Shown in pieces: positions 1 through 10,546 of a stretch of 64,000 nucleotides of DNA (the stretch's first letter is position 1; each line of letters opens with the position of its first letter). The notes under the pieces were generated by a model. The model worked only from the letters and a program-made list of their open reading frames with translations, searched no databases and was not told the DNA's origin. The position numbers and the translations under genes were made by a program. This DNA is from Picocystis sp. L7. Lineage: Eukaryota; Chlorophyta; Picocystophyceae; Picocystales; Picocystaceae. The stretch is from the NCBI GenBank assembly GCA_020975725.1, contig QXJR01000019.1, forward strand, positions 310,001-374,000. The letters are read 5' to 3'.

Positions 1-612
1 CTGGGACCGTTCGCCTGTTTTTTTGGCTACTACGTGATGTACAAAGAGACCTGGAAGAACCTCATGCGAGAGACGTTCGCACTGATCAACGCCGTTTTCA
101 TCACCACGTTCATCACCAGTGTGGCGAAAAACGTGGTCGGCAGGCCGAGGCCTGACTTTCTCGCCCGCTGCTTTCCCGACGGGGAGGAAAAATGGGAGGG
201 CGGTTTAGAATACGGGCAAGCGCTGTGCACTACCACGAATGAACATGACTTCGACGATGTGTGGAGGTCGTTTCCGAGCGGACATTCCAGCTGGTCCTTC
301 GCAGGCTTGGGATTCCTGTCGCTTTGGCTGCTCGGTAGAACCAAACCATACGATGGCAGAAGAGAGCCTTGGAAGGTCTGCCTCGTGCTCATTCCTTACT
401 TCTTTGCAGCCCTCATCGGCCTTTCGAGGATCATTGATTACCGACACTTCTGGACGGACGTGTTTGGAGGGGCCATATTGGGTTCGGGAGTTGCAATTTT
501 TGTCTACTCCGTATTCTACCGAAGTCCGTTCTGGATCTATGCAGGAGAGTTTAGAAGCACCAAAGATGTCGTCGGTTACCCAACGGCTGATCTGGAAGCT
601 GGTGCTATATAG
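1..612 (+). CDS. Lipid phosphate phosphatase, PAP2 family (5' end outside window)
   Basis: The frame is open from base 1, so the N-terminus lies upstream. The C-terminal 203 residues carry the full phosphatase signature: KX6RP at bases 127-153, PSGH at 274-285 and SRX5HX3D at 424-459, with hydrophobic segments between them. This is the layout of membrane lipid phosphate phosphatases (plant LPP, animal PLPP), which remove phosphate from phosphatidate, lysophosphatidate and similar lipids at the ER or plasma membrane. The C-terminus is short and polar. All catalytic residues are present, so it should be active. Which lipid it prefers cannot be told from sequence. It converges with the BASS transporter gene, leaving only 56 bp between the two stop codons. 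Confidence 0.9.
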   Translation: MGPFACFFGYYVMYKETWKNLMRETFALINAVFITTFITSVAKNVVGRPRPDFLARCFPDGEEKWEGGLEYGQALCTTTNEHDFDDVWRSFPSGHSSWSFAGLGFLSLWLLGRTKPYDGRREPWKVCLVLIPYFFAALIGLSRIIDYRHFWTDVFGGAILGSGVAIFVYSVFYRSPFWIYAGEFRSTKDVVGYPTADLEAGAI

Positions 613-668
613 ATGGAAAAGTTGTGGCCAGATTTTGGATGGTACCATGGTCCGTGCTCAAATGTGCA

Positions 669-1781
669 TTATAAAACAGTGTGTGGAGTAATGCTCTTTG
701 ACACAGGTTGCGTCCTCCATAGTCCTGCCAGCATGCTCCCCAACAGCGAATGTACACAAGCACTAACTGCACAAGGGGCAGCTGTAAGGGGATCTGCAAA
801 GTGCAGTGTTGCGAGAATAGCCCCTAGTGCGGAGTTCTGCATTCCCACTTCAATTGATATTGTTCGAGCAGTTCTTCTTCCATAGCCACCCAACCTCGTC
901 AGGGAGTACCCCAGCAAAAACCCACCTGCATGCAGAAAAGCAACGACACCGACCAAGGCTGGCCCTGCACTTAAGATGGAGGAGGCGTTTTGTCCAATCA
1001 CCGATCCACAACAAAGGGCAACAATAATGACAGCAATGAGAGGAGATATCTTGGATACCTTGGCAACGGTCCGTGGGGCAAAGGTGTTGAGCATGACTCC
1101 TAGCAAAACAGGGAGAAGGACCACCTTGAGGGTGGATACAAACAGTCCAAATCCATCCACTGGCACGAGAGTCCCTATGAGACCTGTGGTAAGGAATGGT
1201 GTAGCGAAGACTGCACTCGTAGTACTAGCAGCAGTCATGAGCACAGACAAAGGAACATCTGCATTGGCAAGGTAGCTAACAATATTGGAGGCCGTGCCTC
1301 CCGGGCAGCAGGACACAAGGATAAGGCCAGCCGCGTATGCTGAAGGCAATCCGATCACTCCTGTGGCAATTTTCGACGCAAGGAACCCCATCGTCGGCAT
1401 GACCGTGTATTGCAGCGTCAAACCGACCAACATAGCTTTCGGAACTTTCAGGACTTCTTGGAAGTCTTTCGCCTCCATCGTCAGTCCCATTCCTAGCATG
1501 GTGAAGGCGATCCCGTTCACCAGTAAATCGCCGCTGAACCAAGTGTACAGGTTGGGTCTCCATAGGGCGGAAACGGCTGCCGTTGCGACCCAAGCAGGAA
1601 ACAGCGTCGTCATGCCGTCGACGAACTCGACGAACTTCGTCTTCGAAGGCCCAACTCCGTCATGAGAAACTCCTCCACACCGCACCAGACGCACGTTCCC
1701 GACTCTGCACGACTTTTTGGAACTGAAGCCGGTCCTGGATCGGGGAGAAAGCGCACATCGCGCGCGCAGCGTCGTGGCCAT
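669..1781 (-). CDS. Plastid BASS-family sodium-coupled transporter
   Basis: This 370-residue protein belongs to the bile acid:sodium symporter (BASS) family. The first ~45 residues are basic and Ser/Arg-rich, as expected for a plastid transit peptide; about nine to ten hydrophobic helices follow. Family hallmarks visible are the CCPGGTASN motif in the first half and the EVGMQNSALG motif in the second, which together form the sodium and substrate sites. Plant plastid relatives move pyruvate (BASS2), glycolate (BASS6) or other organic acids across the inner envelope with sodium; which substrate applies here is not decidable. The start is the first ATG of the frame. It is divergent from the ING-type gene with a 0.9-kb gap. 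Confidence 0.88.
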   Translation of the reverse strand: MATTLRARCALSPRSRTGFSSKKSCRVGNVRLVRCGGVSHDGVGPSKTKFVEFVDGMTTLFPAWVATAAVSALWRPNLYTWFSGDLLVNGIAFTMLGMGLTMEAKDFQEVLKVPKAMLVGLTLQYTVMPTMGFLASKIATGVIGLPSAYAAGLILVSCCPGGTASNIVSYLANADVPLSVLMTAASTTSAVFATPFLTTGLIGTLVPVDGFGLFVSTLKVVLLPVLLGVMLNTFAPRTVAKVSKISPLIAVIIVALCCGSVIGQNASSILSAGPALVGVVAFLHAGGFLLGYSLTRLGGYGRRTARTISIEVGMQNSALGAILATLHFADPLTAAPCAVSACVHSLLGSMLAGLWRTQPVSKSITPHTVL

Positions 1782-2706
1782 CGCTCAGGTTTGCTGCCGC
1801 GTCCTTTCCGTAAACATCAGTAGGGTTTATGAAAAGGTCGTTGGCTTCAACCGTCGTTTTCTCCAAAACGAAGACTCGGGCGGGTTGGAGTTGGCAACCA
1901 TGGCCTTGAGGGAGGATGCACGGAGCTCTTCACGCCGTTCAATGAGGCAGGCCAATGACGAGGGAGAGAGGGAGATCACGGAGCACTGGATTTTGAGAAT
2001 GTGCGTGTGCCTGGAGGTTGAGCGTCGAAGTCGGATGCGCGCCCTTTGCTGTCTCGTTTCCCACATGCCCTCGTACAATCCCACGGACGTACCCCAAACA
2101 GCCATGAATCCGGCACCACAAGGCGTTGCTTTCGCTCCATCCTCGTCCACGCACCTCACGAGTGCATCCTTACGAAAACATTGGTTCCAACAGCTGTTGA
2201 ACCCCTCCTCCCTCGCTCGCTCACCTGGCCCGATCGACCCCAACGAAGGTCCCCTCAGCCTGGACTCGGTCGAGGAATTAACTTCGAAGTTTACGAGCTT
2301 GGGCTCGCGAGCGAAACCCGTTCGGACGGATGAGTTAACTCGATGCAAAACTGAGCGTGCTTCGACTGGCGACGCGCTCGCGAAGCGCGCTCGGCAGCTG
2401 TTCGCACGCGTCCGTGCGCATTTGATCTCTCTAGTGTGAGGTTCGGTAGGGTAGGATTCGGATCGCACGAGGTGCTTGGCGGTTGGGACGGCTGGAAGGA
2501 AGCAGCGAGCCAGCTCCTCTGGACCGAAGCTGCCTCCTGGTAGGAGAGACAGGCAAAAAGCACACTGGCCACTGGAAAGAATAAAGAACGCACCACAGAT
2601 AGAGCGGAACTTGGAACCCCCGTCTTTCAATCATTAGATCACGCTTTGTACTGGACAAATAGCTCGAGACGTTCTTGCGCAGGTGAACGCCACTAATTCA
2701 ACTTCC
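1782..2706. other. Divergent intergenic region, BASS / ING gene
   Basis: This 925-bp stretch has no supported gene. It contains two TTAACT elements (2275-2286 and 2332-2342). A pyrimidine-AG sequence just before base 2683 would suit a 3' splice site, so the ING gene may have a non-coding first exon here. Confidence 0.5.
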
Positions 2707-3390
2707 ATGGCTAGCCACATTCAAGCATACGTTGATAATGTATCCGAGCTACCGGAGCGGCTGAAGAACAACTTCTGCGAAATGAAAAAGATGGACGAAC
2801 GGGCTCAAGAAGTGCAAAGGAGAGTCGAATGTGCAGCATCCAAAGTAAAGGAAGCAGTGAATGCTGAACAAAAGAATGACCTGGAAGAAGTTAGAAAGAG
2901 CATCGAAGAAGGTGTAGAAAAGGACACACAAGCCCTCAGGAAGCTATGTGAGGAGAAGGTTGCTCTTGCAGTACAAACTTATGATCTGGTTGAATCCCAC
3001 ATCCAGAGGCTGGACAGGGATTTGTTGAGATTCCAGAACGAGTTGAGGGAAGAGCTGATTGCTGCCGAAGAAACTCTGCCATCATACTTCCTTTCCCACC
3101 AGGGCAAGAATGCAGGCGGAAAATCTGGAAGGAAGAAGAGTAGACTTGGCAAGCGTGGACAGAAGGGTACGCAAGCAGAGCAAAACGATGGTTTGCTAGA
3201 AGGCCAAACATTGATTGACCCCAGTGAGCCTAGGTACTGCTCTTGCAATGGTGTTTCGTACGGGGATATGGTGGCCTGCGACAACCCTGACTGTCCAATT
3301 GAATGGTATCATTTTGGTTGTGTGGGCCTTGCACCAGGCTCTGATCCTCCAGGCACCTGGTTTTGCCCGCTTTGTGTGCAAGATACATAG
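2707..3390 (+). CDS. ING-family PHD-finger protein
   Basis: The 227-residue product begins with a helical ING domain (residues ~1-115: pattern of SELPERLKNNF and charged coiled coil), then a Lys/Arg-rich linker, and ends in a PHD finger (about residues 178-224). The PHD has the Cys4-His-Cys3 ligands (CSC, CDNPDC, WYHFGC, WFCPLC) and the aromatic/Asp residues that ING fingers use to read histone H3 trimethylated on Lys4. ING proteins recruit histone acetyltransferase or deacetylase complexes to active chromatin in the nucleus. The frame is open further upstream without an ATG, so the first ATG (2707) is chosen; it places the ING domain at the very N-terminus, as in animal ING1/2 and plant ING1. 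Confidence 0.9.
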   Translation: MASHIQAYVDNVSELPERLKNNFCEMKKMDERAQEVQRRVECAASKVKEAVNAEQKNDLEEVRKSIEEGVEKDTQALRKLCEEKVALAVQTYDLVESHIQRLDRDLLRFQNELREELIAAEETLPSYFLSHQGKNAGGKSGRKKSRLGKRGQKGTQAEQNDGLLEGQTLIDPSEPRYCSCNGVSYGDMVACDNPDCPIEWYHFGCVGLAPGSDPPGTWFCPLCVQDT

Positions 3391-4998
3391 GAGGCTGGTT
3401 GCTACAGTTGTTTGCACCTCACTTGATAATGTTGAAGCGGGTGTGTTCTTGGCACAGTGCAGTTCACTCCTACATTCAGTGGTAGGAATGATGCTGCGTG
3501 CCGTACCTAGGTCTTGAATTTCCCAACAGGCCGTGCGACAATCCTGTTCTATCTTTGCCTCTACAGTCCTTTGTGGTACTAGAGGACCTCTTGCAAAGGT
3601 GTGATCCTGCGAGTGCTCGCATTGCTCAAAATGACAAATGTGAGGCGGACGCAGGTGGCATGTCTCTTCAACCTATACCAACTGGAAGAAACGATCCATC
3701 TAGGCCAAGCCTAAAGGTGTTGCTCGAGCTTATATGCAAATCTGGTGCGTCAGATGCTGCCGATCATGCCAGGGGTAACTAACGATTTGTTCCATTCTGA
3801 GTTAAAGTCGGGATCCACCGAAGAAGTGAAGAGTAGATGACTCGTGCGTACGTGGAGCACACCTTCGTCTTTATCAAAAGAAGGGCAACTTAGTTGCTCA
3901 TAAACACGAGTGCTCTCGCTAGGTCCGCTGCTTTAGGTAGGAAGCTTCCTTGGAATCTTGCATGTTGGAATTTCAACTCCTGAATTCTATCGGAAACGAG
4001 TGTTGGTGCCCTACCACCCATCGTACTACCTAGGATTGCGTTAGAGACAACATTCAACGCTCCCTGTAAACTCCCCTGAACCAAACCATCATTCCTTTTT
4101 CATATAGGCATGGCATATATTCTCATAATTGTGTTTATTGGTGTTTTTTAAGGTAGTCATTCACAAGTGAAGGCATGAACAATTAACGTGAAAAATCAAT
4201 CGGTAAGAATGATGCGTTGCTTAAAATGGAATCTTCACGGTCGCCTTGGGAAGTACACAGAATCGAATGTTGATTTTGATTGTGCGATGTTTCGAAGGAA
4301 TTTTCTACTTTGTGCAACATCCATACGGCCACTGCCATTCGAAACACTTAGAAGAGGATGTCACGCCGGAGTTTCAACGTGCTGTTGCATCGTAATTTCA
4401 TGCTTCGTCCCACCACTTCAACGTTTCCATCCCTTCATTGGGGGGTTCGCATTACAAACTTTGATTCTCCTCGTGCTTTGTTCGCAAGGTTTGCTCCAAG
4501 CGGGCACAATCGCACAACGATCACCCGTCTTCGTCCTTGTTCCTTGCTGTTTGATTGTTCATACGGCTCATCGACCACCGGAGAGAGTTGTTGTCGATGG
4601 TTCATTCAACCACCTCTTCTCAACGTTACCGATGGACAACTGTTGTATCGAACTCCCCGCATCGGAGAAAAAACTCCCATCGGCTTTCCTACCGGTCCCC
4701 TCCCTGTTTCTTGTGGGTTGGAGAGGGGGTAATTCCGATCGTGAACCGACCGGTCCATTTCCTCCTACGTTGGACCCTGGTGCCCGGTCGATCGGATCCG
4801 ATCGAACCCGCTTCGAACCCGGTTCGGTCCCCCTTTCGACCCGGGTTCGAACCCGGTTGGGCTTCCCTTCGTTCCTTTCGAGACCTGTCCCTTCGAGCAC
4901 CACATCGTGCTTTCGGAAAGCACGAATCCAAGGCGCTTCGAGGCGCGCAGGAGCGCGACGTGGCGGTGCAGGAGCGCCCAGGAAGGGAAAGAACGAGG
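3391..4998. other. Intergenic region before the DUF1421 gene
   Basis: No gene is supported in these 1.6 kb. The first two thirds are AT-richer and contain 3' flank of the ING gene. From about 4780 to 4920 there is a GC-rich block with repeated TTCGAACCCG sequences, part of the second upstream motif class seen in this window. Confidence 0.5.
4780..4875 (+). promoter_or_regulatory. TTCGAACCCG-rich upstream block
   Basis: Several overlapping copies of GGTTCGAACCCG-like and CCCTTTCGA sequences lie 125-220 bp before the DUF1421 start codon. Similar blocks occur upstream of the DDA1-SAP gene (about 11100-11175), the amino-acid transporter (17236-17300), the 44-residue-repeat gene (26200-26290), PRP31 (46785-46880), the thylakoid kinase (53640-53670), the exchanger (59185-59220) and the epimerase (62750-62800). 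Confidence 0.4.
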
Positions 4999-6390
4999 AT
5001 GGAGGACATGCAAGATCAGTTCTCGGACCTGGACTTGTTCACGCGACGTGGAAAGGCCCGAAACGCGCGCGACGAGGTCCCGACGAGACCACGCTCGTTG
5101 GACGAAGACGACAACGTCATCGCCGTGCCAGCCGAGCCCATGGGCGCCAAGAAGGCCGGTCGGAGCTCCACGTCCAGCCTCGAAGATCGACGCTGCGTGG
5201 AGGAGACTTCCGGACGGGTCCGAACGAACCCGACACAAGGCTTGGATCCCGACCTGCAGAGAACGATCCAAGCTGTCGTGGACACGTCGATCAAGTACTA
5301 CACAGACAAAATCTTACAAGTTCTGGAAGGGTACAACCAAAAGATACAGACGGTTGAAAAGGTCGTGGAACGCGTCCAGTCCGACGTCAACACAATCAAG
5401 ACCATGATGGAAGAACAATGCGAAACATACGAAGGTCGCTTCAACTCGATCGACGCGGCCACCAAGGAGAATCTGCGCCTGACTCAGCTGCTGCGTGACA
5501 GGCAGGAAATCAAAGAAGCACAAGAGGAGCTGAAAAAACTGTCGAAGAAGCCGCCTACCGCTCCTTCGAGCACCAAAGCCTCGGAAGTGGGAGATGAATC
5601 CGACGAAGACGAAGAAGAAGAGATCCCGAGTCCGAAGAAAGAGAGAGCCAAAAGCAAGCCTCGACACGTGCAGCGTCAAGAAGGGGCAGCTGGAAACGAG
5701 GGTGTAGAGCACAATCAGTACCGTCATCAACCTGCTGCACCCCCATACTACAATCCACAAGCTGTCCCCCCTGGTCCGCAGCTACAGTATCATGCCCCAC
5801 CACCCTCTCCCAACGTCCAGCATGGTCCGCAGGCACCACACAGGCCGCCTTACAACACTGAGGGCCAGGGAAACAGTCATGGGCAAGCACCACAACAACC
5901 TATGTATGGTTCACAGATGCAGCCGCCCCAAGGGCTGAAGGGTGCCACGAGTGCAAGCATAGGCCCAACCACTTACTCTGGTGGCTCTGGTTCGCAGATG
6001 CAGTACCCTCAGGTAAATTCCCAACAGGGATACAACATGGGGCAGCAGTATGCGCAACCCAGAACAGTCACAGGTTCGCATTCGGAGGTCGCAACCCCAT
6101 ATGGTGCACTGCCCCAGGCCGCTCCACGCCCGGCATCCTACCCGAGGGTGTACGGGAATCCTCCTGCCAATGCCAGCAACAACCTGGCATCTTCCAGTCC
6201 AGCCCAGGTGACCACAAGCAAAATGCCCATCGATAGGGTCATCGATGACGTTGCCAACATGGGATTCTCGAGGGATCAAGTATTTGCAGTTGTCCGTACC
6301 CTTCATGCAAATGGCCAGAACATCGACCTAAATGTGGTGCTCGACAAGCTCATGAGCGAGGGTGCAACTCGAGCACCGGGATGGAATTAA
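4999..6390 (+). CDS. DUF1421 protein with C-terminal UBA-like domain
   Basis: The 463-residue protein has an acidic/basic N-terminus, a helical segment (about residues 75-195) that resembles the coiled-coil half of plant DUF1421 proteins, an acidic stretch followed by Lys/Arg, a long Pro/Gln/Tyr/Gly-rich low-complexity region (about 235-405), and a conserved C-terminal domain (about 410-455) starting KMPIDRVIDDVANMGFSRDQV. That end is the diagnostic DUF1421 UBA-like fold, found in plant proteins of unclear function. The Gln/Pro-rich middle is the kind that supports condensate formation. The chosen start is the ATG after the GC-rich upstream block; the frame is open further upstream but reads as leader sequence. 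Biochemical role unknown. Confidence 0.82.
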   Translation: MEDMQDQFSDLDLFTRRGKARNARDEVPTRPRSLDEDDNVIAVPAEPMGAKKAGRSSTSSLEDRRCVEETSGRVRTNPTQGLDPDLQRTIQAVVDTSIKYYTDKILQVLEGYNQKIQTVEKVVERVQSDVNTIKTMMEEQCETYEGRFNSIDAATKENLRLTQLLRDRQEIKEAQEELKKLSKKPPTAPSSTKASEVGDESDEDEEEEIPSPKKERAKSKPRHVQRQEGAAGNEGVEHNQYRHQPAAPPYYNPQAVPPGPQLQYHAPPPSPNVQHGPQAPHRPPYNTEGQGNSHGQAPQQPMYGSQMQPPQGLKGATSASIGPTTYSGGSGSQMQYPQVNSQQGYNMGQQYAQPRTVTGSHSEVATPYGALPQAAPRPASYPRVYGNPPANASNNLASSSPAQVTTSKMPIDRVIDDVANMGFSRDQVFAVVRTLHANGQNIDLNVVLDKLMSEGATRAPGWN

Positions 6391-6448
6391 AAAGTGTGGT
6401 AGCTACATGCGTGAGCAAGGTTGCGTTTATGTTACACATTCTTCGTCA

Positions 6449-7555
6449 TCAAGGCATGTACTTGAGAATATTATTATGCAATGGATCTCTCCAAAAATCC
6501 ACGAAATTCTGAGCCGCGCCTTCACGTGTGACTGCAGCTTGGACAAAGAGACCAAGCATCGCAAACATTGCAAGGCGTCCATTCTTTATTTCTCTCACTT
6601 TCTGTTTCTCGAAGGTGGCTGCGTCCCGAGACAGATTCAGGGGGTCAAAGAGAGGCCCTCCCGGATAATTGATGTCCCCTGGCAGATAGATTCCCAGCGG
6701 TTCCAGGCCTTTTATTCCCACCTTCCTGGCATACTCAGGGCCGCCCATGAGCACTAGCTGGCACAGTGCAATGACGGCGATTCCTTGTCCCCCCGCGATT
6801 CGAATCCCCTCAATCCCCAAGTAATTGAGATTCTCTCCGCTCGCTTTCGCTGCTCCAACCTTCCACCACACCGCCTCGGTAAAGGAAAGTCCCAGCCGTT
6901 CTCCGAACATGTCCAGTACCTCTGGGACGATGCATCCGACGATCCCGAGCATGGCCCACCTCGCGTGCAGCAATTCGATCTCGAAATACTTGTCCAATGC
7001 CTCTGGTTCCCTTCCGAGGCTGAGTGGATCGAATCCATAGTCTCCGGCATATTGGATTCCGTTCAGGTGTTCGGGGTACTCGAAAGGCAATGGACCCAGC
7101 CATTTCGGTCGATTCGGTCCGAAGTAAGGGCTTTCCTCCCTCGCTTGTGCTTCTGCTTCCCTGGCCGCTTCACTCTTCGCTTGCAATTCCGGCAGCCTCT
7201 CCTCCAGGTTCTCTTCCAGTTTCTTCCCGATGTTGCTGTTTCCGATGTAGTAGACGCTCACGAAGGGGACGGAGGACAAGGCCAGCACGGTTCCCACCTG
7301 CTCGTTCATGGACACCAGCTTCAGGCCCACGAGGTATCCTGCGGTCAAGTAGAACGTGGGCGAGCTGACCACGTCCACCACGGACTGGAGATAACTTCCT
7401 TCTTCTTCTCCATTTCCCGGCGGTCTCGATCCCGCCTCGATCCGTCCCTTCCTTCCCGGAACACCTGCACGTGTGCCACCTCCCCTGGGTACCGTCGCAC
7501 GCCTCCGAACGGCGCTCTTGTGCGCGCGTATGGCGTCGCAACGTGCGCATCGCAT
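6449..7555 (-). CDS. Light-harvesting chlorophyll-binding protein with extra N-terminal membrane segments
   Basis: The C-terminal ~225 residues form a classic three-helix LHC domain. The first helix carries the ExxLLHARWAM motif (about 194-203) that ligates chlorophyll and makes the helix 1/3 salt bridge; the third carries KVREIKNGRLAM; GFDPLSL and FDPLNL loops precede each. The sequence resembles minor antenna CP26 (Lhcb5) most by eye, with some Lhca-like features. Residues 1-50 are an Arg-rich transit peptide. Between them lies something not usual for the family: two hydrophobic stretches (about 63-82 and 87-105) and a highly charged helix (109-141). The start used is the ATG at 7555, because a TTAACTTCTTCGAA element sits just upstream inside the longer open frame. 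It should bind chlorophyll a/b and sit in the thylakoid membrane. Confidence 0.88.
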   Translation of the reverse strand: MRCARCDAIRAHKSAVRRRATVPRGGGTRAGVPGRKGRIEAGSRPPGNGEEEGSYLQSVVDVVSSPTFYLTAGYLVGLKLVSMNEQVGTVLALSSVPFVSVYYIGNSNIGKKLEENLEERLPELQAKSEAAREAEAQAREESPYFGPNRPKWLGPLPFEYPEHLNGIQYAGDYGFDPLSLGREPEALDKYFEIELLHARWAMLGIVGCIVPEVLDMFGERLGLSFTEAVWWKVGAAKASGENLNYLGIEGIRIAGGQGIAVIALCQLVLMGGPEYARKVGIKGLEPLGIYLPGDINYPGGPLFDPLNLSRDAATFEKQKVREIKNGRLAMFAMLGLFVQAAVTREGAAQNFVDFWRDPLHNNILKYMP

Positions 7556-7601
7556 CGCGGACCACGTCGGTCGGTCTCTCTCTGGGACCTGCCTTCCACC
7601 T

Positions 7602-7618
7602 GGATTAACTTCTTCGAA
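7602..7618 (-). promoter_or_regulatory. TTAACTTC-like element upstream of LHC gene
   Basis: The sequence GGATTAACTTCTTCGAA lies 47-63 bp before the LHC start codon. It is one of about a dozen similar elements near gene starts in this window. Confidence 0.4.
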
Positions 7619-9307
7619 ATTCACTGATAGGAGAGAAGGCAGGCGCCACACCGTGGCTCACCAAGCACTGGGTCGACCAACCATGTGTGCCAATGGGCAG
7701 AAAGAGCGAGGGAGGAGCGAGTGCTGTCCAAATGGCTCGAAGAACCCAGCCTTCTTTGAGAGCAGACGGCTCGTGCAAGTACAATGGAAAGGTCGATCGA
7801 CACACGGTCGTCGTTTAACCTCTTTGTCCACAACTTCGAAAAACCTCGGTGGTCACTCTCGTGCTCGTTAACTCCAATGGCAAGGCCCTCGTCCAAGTGG
7901 GAGCACGTCACTTGCAACTAGCTTACGTCCATGCCACTCTTCACGCATTGCACGGTGCCAGCCTCTTCAATACCCCGCATCGCCCCCTTCTCTAGATGGG
8001 CCAGGTTCGGAAGTTGTTAGGAGAACTCTCCTTGGTTTTGAACTCTATCAATGTGGAGGAAGTTGGCTTGTAGGATGGAGGCTCTCGAAAAGCGGCTCGT
8101 GGCCTTCAAGGCCAAGATCGACTTGATAACAAAGTCAAACGGTCGTGACTTGTGTACCCTTGCACACTATGGGATAGATAAACCCCTTCAATGGGTTCGG
8201 AACCCTTGCGAAGGCTCGTGCTCTCCAACATTAGTATGCGACACTAGTTGCCGCCATCGCGCCAAGAAGAGGCTAGCTCGATCAGCTGGCACCCCCGCCT
8301 CTTCAATGCAAAGAATATTCACCGAATGAATGAACAAGATGGTTGTCAATATCGCACAAAGGTGGCAGAAAGACTTCCGTAAGGCACTTGATGTTTACAC
8401 CATTCCATCGGTCGAAACGACGATGCATGGTCGAGTACCAAGTGTTCAGGTCGTGCAGTGCGGTGTGCACAAACGTACCTCGCTCCAAGTCGCTCGCACC
8501 GCATACAAAACCAACCAACAACCAAACCCCATTCCTCTTTCACTTGCGTGATTGGTGTCGTTCCTCAAACATTCTTGCATGTCTTGGCTGCACATCAAAC
8601 AAGTGCACACATATGCGTGCTGATCGGAGCCATGCCCGCGTTGGCATTTCGCTTCGACAAAATTGTTGTTGTGATCATTCATGTTGCATATCCTCCTGCA
8701 ACGAATATATGAGACGGAACCTCAAACAACTGCTCATGGCTTGTGCATCTTGTCGGCACAAGAGACGAACAAGGATAATGCCTACGCTTACTCACAAGCG
8801 GCGCCGTGCTTTCGTCCCGTGTGGGTGTGGTGGTGATCTTGGAGGCACGGTCAAATCCAGCCCACCAATTTGTGGAGAAGCTGGGGGCCGTGTCTTGCAT
8901 TGCATTGCATGTCATGTCATGGCATGAGATGGTTCACCCACGAGCGAGCATGAAGAATTGCATGTGTAGGAAGCGGATGTGCTGGGTACTGTGGGATGGA
9001 CACAACGCTCCACTGTTGTTCCCTTCAAGCTTGAGGACATTCAGACGTGGAAACACCAAGGAAGGAAGAGCACACCTCGTGTTGTTCTGGAAGCACAGGC
9101 GTCCACCTTGATCTTCCGTCATACACGTCCATCCCCGAGGCGAAGGAAGGTTTCCCACAAAGCACACGTCCATCCTCCTCCTTCTCCTTCTTCCACCACC
9201 GCGCACTTTCGCGTCCGAGGGAGGCGCGTGCCTGTGCGAAGGTGCACGAGCCGCTCTCGCGAGACGATGGCAGGCGTCGGAACCGCGCCATCGTCTTGTT
9301 GAGCTTC
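7619..9307. other. Intergenic region upstream of LHC and STN1
   Basis: No coding gene or RNA gene is supported in this 1.7-kb divergent gap. Base composition is mixed. The only structure noted is the first copy of the dispersed 125-bp repeat (8969-9093). Confidence 0.5.
8969..9093 (+). repeat. Dispersed repeat, copy A
   Basis: This 125-bp segment matches 13221-13348 along its full length at roughly three quarters identity, in the same orientation. Shared blocks include GGAAGCGGATG, CTGTGGGATGGACAC and GAGGACATTCAG. Similarity stops sharply on both sides. No terminal repeats or target-site duplication could be seen. Confidence 0.75.
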
Positions 9308-10410
9308 ATGGCCGAGTTCGGATGGGATCCATACGTGCAGGTGGCGGTTCGCGCGTTCGGATGCCAAGTGCACGCGCTGGTGCCTGGCGAAAGCGAAAGA
9401 GGTGCGTCTACAACGTGCATCCAAGCGGCCTGGATGCCTTCGAAGCTGACGATAGCGTCCCGTGACCAGCCGTGCTTGTGTTTCCGAAGAGTTGCAGGCC
9501 GACGAAGAAGGTGCAGGTCGCAGGAAGCGTCGTGCACGTCCAAGAGACGTCGACGAAGGTGGTGTTCGGCGTGGACGATGGCACCGGCGTGATCACGTGC
9601 CTCCTGTGGGATGCGAAGCGACCTTCGGAGTCGGCCGACGAAGCCCAAGTCGCACACGCGAGGGTGGAGGCGAGGAGGGTGGAGATGGCGAAGGAAAACG
9701 TGCGATTGGGTGCGCAAATCAGGTGCTTGGGCCGCGTGGAAATCTACCAAGAGATGAAACAAGTCGTGGTGGAGGACGTGCAATTGCTGGAGGATCCAAA
9801 CGAAGAACTCTTGCATTGGATCGAGGTGATGGTCCTGTCCAGGAAGTTCTACCACAAAATCAACCATGCAGAAGCTTCACCACCCGCACCACGCACGACG
9901 GCCCCTCCAACTGACCAAGGATCCGAACCAGAAGATGCACTGAAGAATAAATTGCTCGAACACGTGACCCAAGCGCTCCAAGGCAGGCGGGAAGATTTCC
10001 ACAAGAACGACGTCCTCAAAGCCGAAGAATTGATCGCATACGTCCTCTCCATAGAACCAGGAGAGAACACAGAAAGCGATGCCATGAGACGGGCAAGAGC
10101 AGTGGCACGCATCAACACAGAATTTCAATCCCTCGTTGGCGCGGGAGAGATTTGCGAGGTGGATCCAGTGGAAGGGACCTTCTGCTTGCCCGATCAATCC
10201 TTGGAACTGGAGCCCGTCGTTTTTGCATTCCTGCAAAGACGCGCTGCGGAAGGTTACGCAACGACAACGTTCGAAGAAGTGCAAGAACACGTCACTGTCG
10301 ATACCATGGTGTACGGTGCCAATTGGCAGAAGATCAGCCACTCCTTGGATGGGCTCGTCGCCAGCAGCAAGGTTTACGAGGTGGAGGAGGGTCACTATCG
10401 CCTGGTGTAG
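9308..10410 (+). CDS. STN1: STN1, OB-fold subunit of the CST telomere complex (one intron)
   Basis: Exon 1 is 9308-9401 and exon 2 is 9470-10410, giving 344 residues. The 68-bp intron starts GTGCGT and ends CAG; both exons meet in phase 1. The join rebuilds the expected N-terminus: WDP near the start (as in human STN1 LDPVFLA), then a short linker into the OB-fold strand KKVQVAGSVV and the strongly conserved FGVDDGTGVITCLLWD. The C-terminal third contains winged-helix-like segments. STN1 with CTC1 and TEN1 binds single-stranded DNA and recruits DNA polymerase alpha for telomere C-strand fill-in. Without splicing, the second exon lacks any ATG before the OB fold, which supports the intron. Confidence 0.85.
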
Positions 10411-10540
10411 TGAGCTTCACGTTTGGCGTAAGGATCCACCGGGTCTTTGATATCCATGCAAACGTGCTGCGAAGGCCACTGTCGAGGCTCGGATGTTTGG
10501 TAGGCACGGGGATAACGTGTTCCGTTCCTTACATGTCGTC

Positions 10541-10546
10541 TTTATT
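10541..10546 (-). other. AATAAA signal overlapping a stop codon
   Basis: On the minus strand AATAAA overlaps the TAA stop of the DDA1-SAP gene (stop at 10545-10547). Other genes here have AATAAA 25-140 bp after the stop. Confidence 0.4.

Noticed and set aside
9025-9867. Long minus-strand open frame of 280 codons opposite STN1
   Set aside because: It is the antisense shadow of STN1 and its upstream repeat; composition is His/Leu/Arg-rich without any domain.
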